Assembly (NCBI GenBank): GCA_018644665.1
Contig: JABGQA010000106.1
Span: 92,407-156,406 of the forward strand
Source of the DNA: Candidatus Poribacteria bacterium
Lineage (GTDB): Bacteria; Poribacteria; WGA-4E; GCA-2687025
Reading direction: 5' to 3'
DNA: 64,000 nt
Positions within the stretch are counted from its first letter, which is position 1. Each line of letters begins with the position of its first letter. Below, in pieces: positions 25,459 to 32,511 of this stretch. The position numbers were made by a program, and so were the translations under genes. The notes under the pieces were generated by a model. The model saw nothing but the letters and a program-made list of their open reading frames with translations. It had not been told where the DNA came from and did no database searches.

Positions 25459-25991
25459 CCACTCCCGTCGCGCGCGCCCTGATCTTCGCCGCCGTGCTCG
25501 TCTCGTTGGGTGGGCGCGTCTGCGCGCAGCCCCGGCATGATCTGACGCCTGTCGAGGATCCGTCGAAGCACGTGCACATGCAGCTTACAGGCGACCAGCG
25601 CGCGGAACTCAAGAAGGCCACACGCCAGGTGCTATGCGCGTGCGGGGGCTGTCCGCCAGTGCTGCTCGACGATTGCATCTGTGCCACCGGGCGTGATCTC
25701 AAGGACGGGATGGCGGCGCAGATGCTCGCCGGAGGGTCGGTCGACCAAGTGGTGGCCGCGTACGTCGCTGAGCATGGGTCCGAGCACGGCGCGGCCCCAC
25801 CGAAGGAGGGGTTCAATCTCGTCATCTGGGTCTTTCCGGGGATCGCCACGATAGGGCTTGGCGCGCTCTTCTGGGCGCGTGTGAATCGGTTGGCGGCCCG
25901 CCGGAACGGACGCCCGCGGCCCGACGACTCTCTGCTCGCGACTTACGGGCATCGGATTGAGGGTGAACTGAACGGGCGGGCCAAATCATGA
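25455..25991 (+). CDS. ccmH: CcmH-like thiol oxidoreductase, first copy
   Basis: A 178-residue protein with a signal peptide (MTTPVARALIFAAVLVSLGG), a periplasmic helical domain and a C-terminal anchor (LVIWVFPGIATIGLGALFW). CcmH keeps apocytochrome CxxCH thiols reduced. Instead of the simple LRCxxC it has VLCACGGCPPVLLDDCICA, with five or more cysteines. KDGMAAQMLAGGSVDQVVAAYV and AAPPKEGFNLVIW are family-typical. The ATG at 25455 follows AAGGAGGG. It overlaps both neighbours by four bases. It is about two-thirds identical, by eye, to the next gene. Confidence 0.9.
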   Translation: MTTPVARALIFAAVLVSLGGRVCAQPRHDLTPVEDPSKHVHMQLTGDQRAELKKATRQVLCACGGCPPVLLDDCICATGRDLKDGMAAQMLAGGSVDQVVAAYVAEHGSEHGAAPPKEGFNLVIWVFPGIATIGLGALFWARVNRLAARRNGRPRPDDSLLATYGHRIEGELNGRAKS

Positions 25992-26587
25992 CACGCAGCA
26001 CGGCACGAGAGATGCACCGCTCCGCCGACAGTCCAGTACATCGCCCTCGGCGCGTCCTCAGGGTTGGCGGCATGGCCTGCGCCACGGCCCTCCTGCTCGC
26101 ACTTTGCTTCGTGGCGCGCGCGCAACCGGGGCATGATCTGACGCCCGTCGAGGATCCGTCCAAGCACGCCCACATGCAGCTCACCACCGACCAACGCGCA
26201 GAGCTCAAGAAGGCGACGCGGACGGTCCTGTGCTACTGCGGTTGCCCGCCAACCCTCGTGGACGAATGCATCTGTGGCACCGCGCGCGACATCAAGGACC
26301 AGATGGCCGTCGAGTTGCTTGCCAGCACGCCGCCCGAGGAGATCGCGGAGGCGTACGTCGCGCAATACGGCACGCAATACCTCGCGGCGCCGCCCAAGGA
26401 GGGATTCGACCTCCTCATATGGATTTTCCCGGCGATCGCTTTTGCCGGTCTGAGCGCTCTCTTCTGGGTGCTGGTGAGCCGACTGGTCCACCGTCGTGAG
26501 CACGCGCCGCAACCGGCGCCTAGCCAGGAACTCACGGAGTACCAGCAGCAGATTGAGCGCGAACTCAGCGAACGGAAGAACGCATGA
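25988..26587 (+). CDS. ccmH: CcmH-like thiol oxidoreductase, second copy
   Basis: A 199-residue tandem paralogue of the preceding gene. HDLTPVEDPSKHAHMQL and AAPPKEGFDLLIW match its neighbour almost word for word. The cysteine motif is VLCYCGCPPTLVDECICG, one residue shorter than copy 1 (CYCGC versus CACGGC). The N-terminus is longer (28 basic residues before the signal core MACATALLLALCFVA); an internal ATG at that point is an alternative start. One C-terminal anchor is followed by a Gln/Glu-rich tail. Overlaps are ATGA on both sides. Two copies with different spacing suggest a relay or separate partners. Confidence 0.9.
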   Translation: MTRSTAREMHRSADSPVHRPRRVLRVGGMACATALLLALCFVARAQPGHDLTPVEDPSKHAHMQLTTDQRAELKKATRTVLCYCGCPPTLVDECICGTARDIKDQMAVELLASTPPEEIAEAYVAQYGTQYLAAPPKEGFDLLIWIFPAIAFAGLSALFWVLVSRLVHRREHAPQPAPSQELTEYQQQIERELSERKNA

Positions 26588-27051
26588 GCGAAACCGGCAT
26601 GATCGGCCTCGGCCTCTTCGTGTTCGGCCTGCCGACGCTTCTGTACCTCCTACGCCCGGTGCTCACGATGGGGTCCGTCACCGTGGAGGACGACCGTTCC
26701 GCCCGGGAGGCCCGCGAGCTGATGGCCGAGAGAGAGCGGAGCTACACCGCGCTGACTGACCTCGAATTCGACTTCGAGTGCGGCAAGATTTCAGAAGCTG
26801 ACTACGACCGGCTACGCCACGAGTTGATGGTCGAGACTGCGGAGGTGCTGTCCCGCATCGACGAGCGCATCGCCGCCACCGGCGCCGCCGTGCCGGCCGC
26901 GAGCGCGACATCGGCCATGCACGAGGACGCCCTCGAACGCGAGATCGCCCGCCACAAGTCGGGTGGATCGACCGGTAGGCGCGTGTCTTCGGCCGATCTG
27001 GAGAAGGAAATCGAGGCGTTCCGAAGTACGAGGAAAGGGGACTCCTCATGA
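26584..27051 (+). CDS. CcmI-like membrane protein
   Basis: A 155-residue protein with one N-terminal helix (MIGLGLFVFGLPTLLYLL) and a cytoplasmic-type charged helical part. The segment YTALTDLEFDFECGKISEADYDRLRHEL is the L-x-L-E-x-D-x-x-x-G-K-I-S-x-x-x-Y pattern found at the start of CcmI, the apocytochrome-delivery subunit. The TPR domain of full CcmI is missing, as in many short homologues. It overlaps both neighbours by four bases within the ccm operon. Confidence 0.75.
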   Translation: MSETGMIGLGLFVFGLPTLLYLLRPVLTMGSVTVEDDRSAREARELMAERERSYTALTDLEFDFECGKISEADYDRLRHELMVETAEVLSRIDERIAATGAAVPAASATSAMHEDALEREIARHKSGGSTGRRVSSADLEKEIEAFRSTRKGDSS

Positions 27052-28259
27052 GGCGTTCGACGATTCTCGCGGCCATCGCACTGTTGGTCGGGACAGCCAC
27101 GCTTGCCGTAGCGCAGGACTTGGCGGGCAGCATCCGCGGCCGCGTGATGGACAGCGCGGGCGGCCCGGTGGCAGACGCGGCTGTGACTCTGGCGTGGGGC
27201 GAAGGCGACGCGGGGGGCGTTCGCGAAGCCGTCACGTCCGCCGACGGCCGCTACGAGTTCCTCGACCTTCCCGTCGACGACGAACTTGCGTTCGCACTCG
27301 AGACAGAAATCGACGGTGTCCCGGTGAAGCGCGAGGATCTGACGCTATCGACGTGGACGCCCGAGATGGTCTACGACCTGACACGCGCTGACACGGCATC
27401 CGACCCGGCAGACATTCAGGCGGGTCTGACGGTCGTGTTGCCGCCGACCGAGGGTGGAGGACAGGTCGAGGTCATAGAGTTCCTGGATATCACGAACAAC
27501 GGTGACTCCCCGTACACGGAAACCGACCACGACGGCGCGCCTATCGGGCTGCACGTGCACATGCCCCAGGTCGCGCACGCCGTGAGCGTGCAAGGCGAGG
27601 AGCTGCAGACGCGGATGGATTCGACGGGTCTCAGCATCGTCGACCCGATCAAGCCGGGTCGCACGCTCGTCACAATCTCCTACCACTTCGAGTCCGCGCA
27701 AACGGTCGACCTGTCGCGCTCCATGCACGCCGCTCTCACCGAGGTGCGGGTGCTCGCGGGGAATCCAGCGTACACCGTCACCTCCCCTTCGTTCACGCGG
27801 GGCGAGCCGGCCACCATACACGGTGAGAGCTACATCACCTACCAGCGTGGCCCGGCGGCGCCGCACACGCTGGTCGACATCAAGGTGCGTCGCGGGTCGG
27901 CGCCTGCAAGCAGCGGCGTGACCGCGCGGCCCTCGGGCGCGGCCGATACTGGCTCGGTCGTGCTGCTGCTGCTGGTCGGCGCCATCTCCCTGATGGCCGG
28001 CGGCGCGATCGGCGCGTGGGTAATGCAGAGCCGCCGTTCCGGGCCGGCAGGGGCGCCGGTCTCAGGTGGCTTCGAGCCTGGGTTCATCAAGGGCTTGAAG
28101 GCGTCGGATCTGATGGCGCTCAAGGACGCCCATCTCGAGATGATCGCGCAGCTCGATGAACAGAAGGACTCCAAGGCGCTCTCCGCGGCCGCTCACAGTC
28201 GGGTTCGCGACGAATACAAGGCGCGCCTCGGCGTTATCATGGAGCGGCTGGGGGGCTAA
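27048..28259 (+). CDS. Exported Ig-like/transmembrane protein within the ccm operon
   Basis: A 403-residue protein of unknown function. It has a signal peptide (MRRSTILAAIALLVGTATLAVAQ), a carboxypeptidase-regulatory-like Ig domain (about 27-115: IRGRVMDSAGGPVADAAVTL, SADGRYEFLDLP) and a second beta domain (about 120-285). One TM helix follows (SVVLLLLVGAISLMAGGAIG, about 304-323), then a cytoplasmic helical tail (LKDAHLEMIAQLDEQKDSKAL) that resembles the CcmI-like pattern. It overlaps both the CcmI-like gene and ccmA, so it is translationally coupled to the heme export system. I know no standard Ccm component with this layout. Confidence 0.75.
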   Translation: MRRSTILAAIALLVGTATLAVAQDLAGSIRGRVMDSAGGPVADAAVTLAWGEGDAGGVREAVTSADGRYEFLDLPVDDELAFALETEIDGVPVKREDLTLSTWTPEMVYDLTRADTASDPADIQAGLTVVLPPTEGGGQVEVIEFLDITNNGDSPYTETDHDGAPIGLHVHMPQVAHAVSVQGEELQTRMDSTGLSIVDPIKPGRTLVTISYHFESAQTVDLSRSMHAALTEVRVLAGNPAYTVTSPSFTRGEPATIHGESYITYQRGPAAPHTLVDIKVRRGSAPASSGVTARPSGAADTGSVVLLLLVGAISLMAGGAIGAWVMQSRRSGPAGAPVSGGFEPGFIKGLKASDLMALKDAHLEMIAQLDEQKDSKALSAAAHSRVRDEYKARLGVIMERLGG

Positions 28260-28951
28260 TGGCGCTCCTCGCGGCCGAGAGCGTGTCGAAGGAGCTTGAC
28301 GGACGGCTCGTCCTGCGTGACGCGTCCGTGGAACTGCACCCCGGTCGATGCCTGGCGTTGTTCGGCGCCAACGGCAGCGGGAAATCCACCCTACTGCGGA
28401 TACTGGCCACCCTGTGGCGGCCCACGCGCGGCGTGGTGACGTGGGGCGGCGAACCTGTGTCGAAGCGCCGCGCGGCGTACAGACGCCAGCTCGGCTACGT
28501 TGGCCACGAGTCGCTGCTCTACGGTGACCGCTCGGCGCGTGAGAACCTGCGGTTTTTCGGCGGCCTCTACGGGGTCCCCGACATCGAGCGCCGCGCGGAC
28601 GCGCTGCTCGACGAGGTGGGCCTCACACGGTTTGCCGACATCCCCGTACGCGCATATTCACGCGGGATGACGCAGCGCGCCACTCTCGCGCGCGCTCTGG
28701 TGCACTCCCCGCAACTGCTCCTGCTAGACGAGCCGTTCACGGGCCTTGACGCCTCCATGCGCGCCGCCGCCTTGAAGCGACTGCGCATGTCGTGCGAGGA
28801 GGGCGCCGCCGTGTGCCTGGTGACGCACGACCTGGAATCTGGCTACGAGGCGGCTACGGATGTCGCGTTCGTCAGACGGGGACGCGTGGAGATGTCAGCG
28901 GCGACAACGCTGGAGGAACTGCGCGCCGAGTACTCCGGCGAGGGCGGCTGA
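28259..28951 (+). CDS. ccmA: Heme exporter ATP-binding protein CcmA
   Basis: A 230-residue ABC ATPase that works with CcmB and CcmC to release holo-CcmE. Walker A is FGANGSGKSTLL, the signature region YSRGMTQRATLARAL is the CcmA version of LSGGQ, Walker B is LLLLDEPFTGLD and the switch histidine is in LVTHD. GYVGHESLLYGDRSARENL corresponds to the family's GHxxxLYxxLTxxENL. The start ATG shares one base with the preceding stop (TAATG). Confidence 0.95.
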   Translation: MALLAAESVSKELDGRLVLRDASVELHPGRCLALFGANGSGKSTLLRILATLWRPTRGVVTWGGEPVSKRRAAYRRQLGYVGHESLLYGDRSARENLRFFGGLYGVPDIERRADALLDEVGLTRFADIPVRAYSRGMTQRATLARALVHSPQLLLLDEPFTGLDASMRAAALKRLRMSCEEGAAVCLVTHDLESGYEAATDVAFVRRGRVEMSAATTLEELRAEYSGEGG

Positions 28952-28954
28952 GTC

Positions 28955-29689
28955 ATGGACACGCCGACGGTGAGCGCAGGCTGGGGCGGTCAGTTCACGA
29001 AGCTAGTGGCGAAGGATTTGGGCCTCCAGTGGCGCAATCGCGAAGCGCTCTACGTCGTCGGGCTCTTCTCGCTTCTTGTCGTGTTGGTGTTTGCCTTTGC
29101 GTACGGCCCGGAATTCGTGCCGCCGGGCCTCGGGCGCGCCGCGCGACTCGGACAACTCGCGAAGCTAGGGGCCGCCATCTTCTGGTCCGCGCTGGCGTTC
29201 GGCGCGGTGATCGCGCTGCACCGTAGCGGCGAGGCGGATCGCGAGTTCGGCGCGATGGGCGCGATTCGGCTGGCGGGTGTCAGTCCCACGGCGATTTACT
29301 TCAGCAGGATCGTGAGCATCTTCATTGTCCTGACCGCCATTGAGGCCGCGCTACTCCCGGCCGTGATCGTGTTCTTGCAGGTCGAGTCGATGACAATGCT
29401 GGATGTCGCGCGCATGGCCGGCATCGCGGCCCTCGGGACATGTGGCGTCAGCACGATCGGCGCCTTCGTATCGACGATGACGGCGTCCGCGCGAGGCAAG
29501 GAAAGCCTGCTCTCCGTCGTGCTGCTCCCGTTGGTGGTGCCGTTGCTCATCGCGGCGACCAAGGTTAGCGTGGATGTCTTCGCGTCGCGGGAGATATCGG
29601 ACTGGCGATGGTTCTCGTTGCTCGTCGCGTATCCGATGCTCACCGCGGGCGTCGGGCTCGCGCTCTTCGACTCGCTCTTGGAGGAGTGA
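28955..29689 (+). CDS. ccmB: Heme exporter membrane protein CcmB
   Basis: A 244-residue permease with six hydrophobic helices, starting with LVAKDLGLQWRNREALYVVG (the family's LxxKDLxxExRxxE) and containing IFWSALAFGAVIALHRSGEADRE. LAGVSPTAIYFSRIV and a conserved glycine-rich fourth segment also fit CcmB. It is the partner of CcmA, with a three-base gap upstream and two bases to ccmC. Confidence 0.93.
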   Translation: MDTPTVSAGWGGQFTKLVAKDLGLQWRNREALYVVGLFSLLVVLVFAFAYGPEFVPPGLGRAARLGQLAKLGAAIFWSALAFGAVIALHRSGEADREFGAMGAIRLAGVSPTAIYFSRIVSIFIVLTAIEAALLPAVIVFLQVESMTMLDVARMAGIAALGTCGVSTIGAFVSTMTASARGKESLLSVVLLPLVVPLLIAATKVSVDVFASREISDWRWFSLLVAYPMLTAGVGLALFDSLLEE

Positions 29690-29691
29690 CC

Positions 29692-30381
29692 ATGACTCGG
29701 TCGCGGATCAACGGCGCGCTGGCCGTGGTCACGGCGTTGCTCGTGATGGTCGGCGCCACGTTTGTGTTCATCGTCGCGCCCATCGAAGTCGAGATGCGGG
29801 AGATCCAGAAGGTCTTCTACTTCCACGTCGGCGCGGCGTGGTCGATGTTCGTCGCGTTCACGGTGACGGCGGCGTACGGCATCGTCTATCTCATACGCCG
29901 TAACCCCAGGGCGGACGCGATCGCCGGGGCCTCAGCGAGCGTCGGTTGGGTCTACGCAGCCATCGTCTTGCTCACGGGGATGCTGTGGGCGCGTAGCGCG
30001 TGGAACACGTGGTGGAACTGGGAGCCGCGCCTGACGTCCATGCTCGTCCTATGGCTGATGTACGCGGGCTACCTGCTGTTCCGATCCACGACGCGCGGCG
30101 ACGCCCGCCGCACGTACTCGTCCGTGTTCGGCATCGTCTCCTTCGTGATGGTGCCCATTGTGTACTACTCGATCAAGATATGGGGCAGCGTCCTCCACCC
30201 GGCGACGAAGACGAAGTGGAACCTCGACAACCGGATGTACTACGGCATGTTGCTCGGAACGCTGGCCATGTCGGCGGCATACGTGCTGCTGACGCGGCTG
30301 CGCGCCGACGTCGATATCGCCGAGCAGGAAGTCGACGCGCTGCGGCAGGAACAACTGTTTGGCGAGAACGCCGAGGGGTAA
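29692..30381 (+). CDS. ccmC: Heme-handling protein CcmC
   Basis: A 229-residue, six-helix protein that loads heme onto CcmE. The start MREIQKVFYFHVGAAW holds the first axial His. The WWD-type motif is WNTWWNWEPRLTSMLVLWLMY, with Glu where many CcmC have Asp; the second His is in GSVLHP. The ATG at 29692 follows GAGGAG. The C-terminal tail is longer and charged (DIAEQEVDALRQEQ). Confidence 0.94.
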   Translation: MTRSRINGALAVVTALLVMVGATFVFIVAPIEVEMREIQKVFYFHVGAAWSMFVAFTVTAAYGIVYLIRRNPRADAIAGASASVGWVYAAIVLLTGMLWARSAWNTWWNWEPRLTSMLVLWLMYAGYLLFRSTTRGDARRTYSSVFGIVSFVMVPIVYYSIKIWGSVLHPATKTKWNLDNRMYYGMLLGTLAMSAAYVLLTRLRADVDIAEQEVDALRQEQLFGENAEG

Positions 30382-30385
30382 GGGC

Positions 30386-30709
30386 ATGCGGGCAACGGTA
30401 GCAGTGCTGGCGGTCGTAGCGTTCGCGTGCGGGGTCTACGGCCTGATGAGCGTGGTTCCGGTTGGGGTAAACGCCCAGGAAGTGCGGGACGAGATCGACA
30501 CCATCATCGCGGGCAGTCCCGACGCGTCGCTCGACGAGGCGGTCGAGCAGGCCGTCGCTTACCTGACCCACGAGCAGTCGCGTCGTGTCCGCTTCCTGTT
30601 CATGGCGTACATCGTCATCTGGGCGGCGTTGGGCGCGTACATCATGAGCATCGCACGCCGGCAGACGCGCATCGAGGCCGAAATCGCGCGGCTGAAGGAC
30701 AGCGCGTAG
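30386..30709 (+). CDS. CcmD-like protein with an extra N-terminal membrane segment
   Basis: A 107-residue protein. The C-terminal half (FLFMAYIVIWAALGAYIMSIARRQTRIEAEIARLKDS) has the CcmD pattern: an aromatic start, one helix, an RR pair and a helical charged tail. CcmD releases holo-CcmE from the CcmABC complex. Canonical CcmD is only 40-70 residues; here an additional N-terminal helix (VAVLAVVAFACGVYGLM) and a periplasmic helical loop (about 30-70) precede it. The ATG at 30386 follows GGGGTAAGGG. It is the last gene of the ccm operon. Confidence 0.75.
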   Translation: MRATVAVLAVVAFACGVYGLMSVVPVGVNAQEVRDEIDTIIAGSPDASLDEAVEQAVAYLTHEQSRRVRFLFMAYIVIWAALGAYIMSIARRQTRIEAEIARLKDSA

Positions 30710-30828
30710 CGGCGCCGCCCTCCCGAGGCCGAAGCTCCGCCCTTGTCCGCAGAGCGGCCGTCTCTCACGCCCCTCTCGTGGAAGCGGCCGGCGACCGACC
30801 GGACTGACTAGCCAAAGACGGAGCCGGT

Positions 30829-32481
30829 GTGATCGACCGCATCAGTCTGACCGCGGACAAGCGCGTTCTCCAACTCGTTCGCGCGGAGGGTGACGCCGCC
30901 ACTCTTACCCTCGAGGCGTTCAGCGCCGACGGTTCCCACCGTGTCCTGCCCATCGGCAATGCGACCGTCACGGCCCGGACACAGCACGCGAGCGGGAACG
31001 TGCAGGTCGTGGCGATCGATGGCGGCCGGGTCATCCCATTGGAAGGTGGCATCGCGACAATCGAGGCCACGGTCGACCACGACGGGCGGCGGCACGCGGC
31101 CTCGACGGACGTGGTGGTCGCCCCGTTCTACCGGGACTACCACCAGACCCTGGTGATGAAGCTCTTCATGGGCATGGAGGGCGATCCGACCGAACGCCTG
31201 CAGGCGACGCCGATGTTCCAGAAGCCGCGCGATGTCCTGTGCACGTTCGCCGACGCGCTTGAGGTGATCCGCAAGGCCGACAACCTCACGCGGGGCATGC
31301 CCAAGATCATCTACCTCGTAGGCTGGCAGAAGGGCGGCCACGATCACGGCTACCCGGCGTGGGACGAGGTGAATCCGACGCTGAAACGCCCAGGCGACGC
31401 CACCGCGCTCGACAGCCTGCGCTGGCTGATCCGCGAGGCCAGGCAGTACAACACCACCGTCAGCCTCCACATCAACATGCTGGACGCGTACGAACAGAGC
31501 CCGCTGTGGGACGAATACGTGGCGAAGGACTGTCTTGCCCGGGACGAGCACGGCGACCTGCTCTCGCCAGGCATCCAGATGCGGGGCGAGCCCATGTACA
31601 ACGTGGTCTATCCCCGTGAGTGGGAGGAGGGCCTGGCGCAGCGTCGCATCGACCGCCTCATCGCCATGATCCCTGAGTTGACCGAGGGGCAAACGATCCA
31701 AATCGATGTGTTCATCGCGCAACGCGAGGGCGGGACGCCGATCAGCCCCTGGCACGCCAAGCCCGAGAACGGCGGGCTCACGCCGGGCCGGTACGTCGAG
31801 ACCCAACGCGACATCTTCCACTACTGGCGCGAACATGGCTTCGACGTCACCGGCGAGGGCATCTTCTGGGCGCATCCGCCAGGAGAGGGGTTCACGGGTC
31901 TACAGGCGATGTCGTGGTGGTATCCCTCGGACCCCGAATACCAGATGGCGATCCCGGAGTGCCTGATGGCCCGGGGCCGAACTGATCGCGGAAGCGACGG
32001 CGACTTCCGCTTCGGCTCGAGCATGCACGGTGAGGAGATATGGCAGGAGGACAGGGATGCCATGCCCGGCTTCCTCGGCATGTTCTGCCGCACGACTCTC
32101 CCATGGCACTACCTCAGCCGCCTGGATCGCTTACGGATCGAAGGCGAGTCGCTTCACTACAGCGATGGCGTCGTCGCCCAGACCGAGGCTGGCAGGAACG
32201 TCATCCGCAGGGGCGATTTCGTACTGCGCGAAGGCGACGATCTGTTCGTGCCTGCCCTGTGGAAAGCACCGGAGATCATCGCGTACAGCAAGCGCGGCTA
32301 CGAAAGCAGGACGTGGACCCTCCCCGGGGAATGGTGCGACGTCGAGAGCGTGGATCTACGCGAAATCACCGCGGACGGGCTGCGGCCGCGGGCAGAGGGC
32401 GCTCCAGTAGCCGACGGCAAGCTGCTCCTGACGCTGGGAGAGGACGAAGCGGTCTCGATTGTCCCCGCGCGTCATCCGTGA
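30829..32481 (+). CDS. GH101-like glycoside hydrolase (endo-alpha-N-acetylgalactosaminidase-type barrel)
   Basis: A 550-residue protein. An N-terminal beta region (about 1-98) precedes a TIM barrel with IIYLVGWQKGGHD (160-172) and LHINMLDAYEQSPLW (213-227), matching the YLxGWQxxGHD and HIN..DAY segments of GH101, which removes O-glycan disaccharides from mucin-type proteins. The predicted nucleophile is Asp293 in IQIDVF and the acid/base Glu343 in TGEGIF. A C-terminal beta region ends the protein. No signal peptide or wall anchor is visible, unlike characterised GH101 enzymes, so it may act on imported glycans. The GTG start follows GGAG. The family call is from motif memory. Confidence 0.72.
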   Translation: MIDRISLTADKRVLQLVRAEGDAATLTLEAFSADGSHRVLPIGNATVTARTQHASGNVQVVAIDGGRVIPLEGGIATIEATVDHDGRRHAASTDVVVAPFYRDYHQTLVMKLFMGMEGDPTERLQATPMFQKPRDVLCTFADALEVIRKADNLTRGMPKIIYLVGWQKGGHDHGYPAWDEVNPTLKRPGDATALDSLRWLIREARQYNTTVSLHINMLDAYEQSPLWDEYVAKDCLARDEHGDLLSPGIQMRGEPMYNVVYPREWEEGLAQRRIDRLIAMIPELTEGQTIQIDVFIAQREGGTPISPWHAKPENGGLTPGRYVETQRDIFHYWREHGFDVTGEGIFWAHPPGEGFTGLQAMSWWYPSDPEYQMAIPECLMARGRTDRGSDGDFRFGSSMHGEEIWQEDRDAMPGFLGMFCRTTLPWHYLSRLDRLRIEGESLHYSDGVVAQTEAGRNVIRRGDFVLREGDDLFVPALWKAPEIIAYSKRGYESRTWTLPGEWCDVESVDLREITADGLRPRAEGAPVADGKLLLTLGEDEAVSIVPARHP

Positions 32482-32508
32482 GCCCGTGCGCAAGCTCGCC
32501 CGACGGGC
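32482..32508. terminator. Possible bidirectional hairpin between convergent genes
   Basis: GCCCGT (32482-32487) pairs with ACGGGC (32503-32508) across a 15-base loop, in the 30-base gap between the GH101-like stop and the mutS stop. There is no T-tract. Confidence 0.25.
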
Positions 32509-32511
32509 ATG

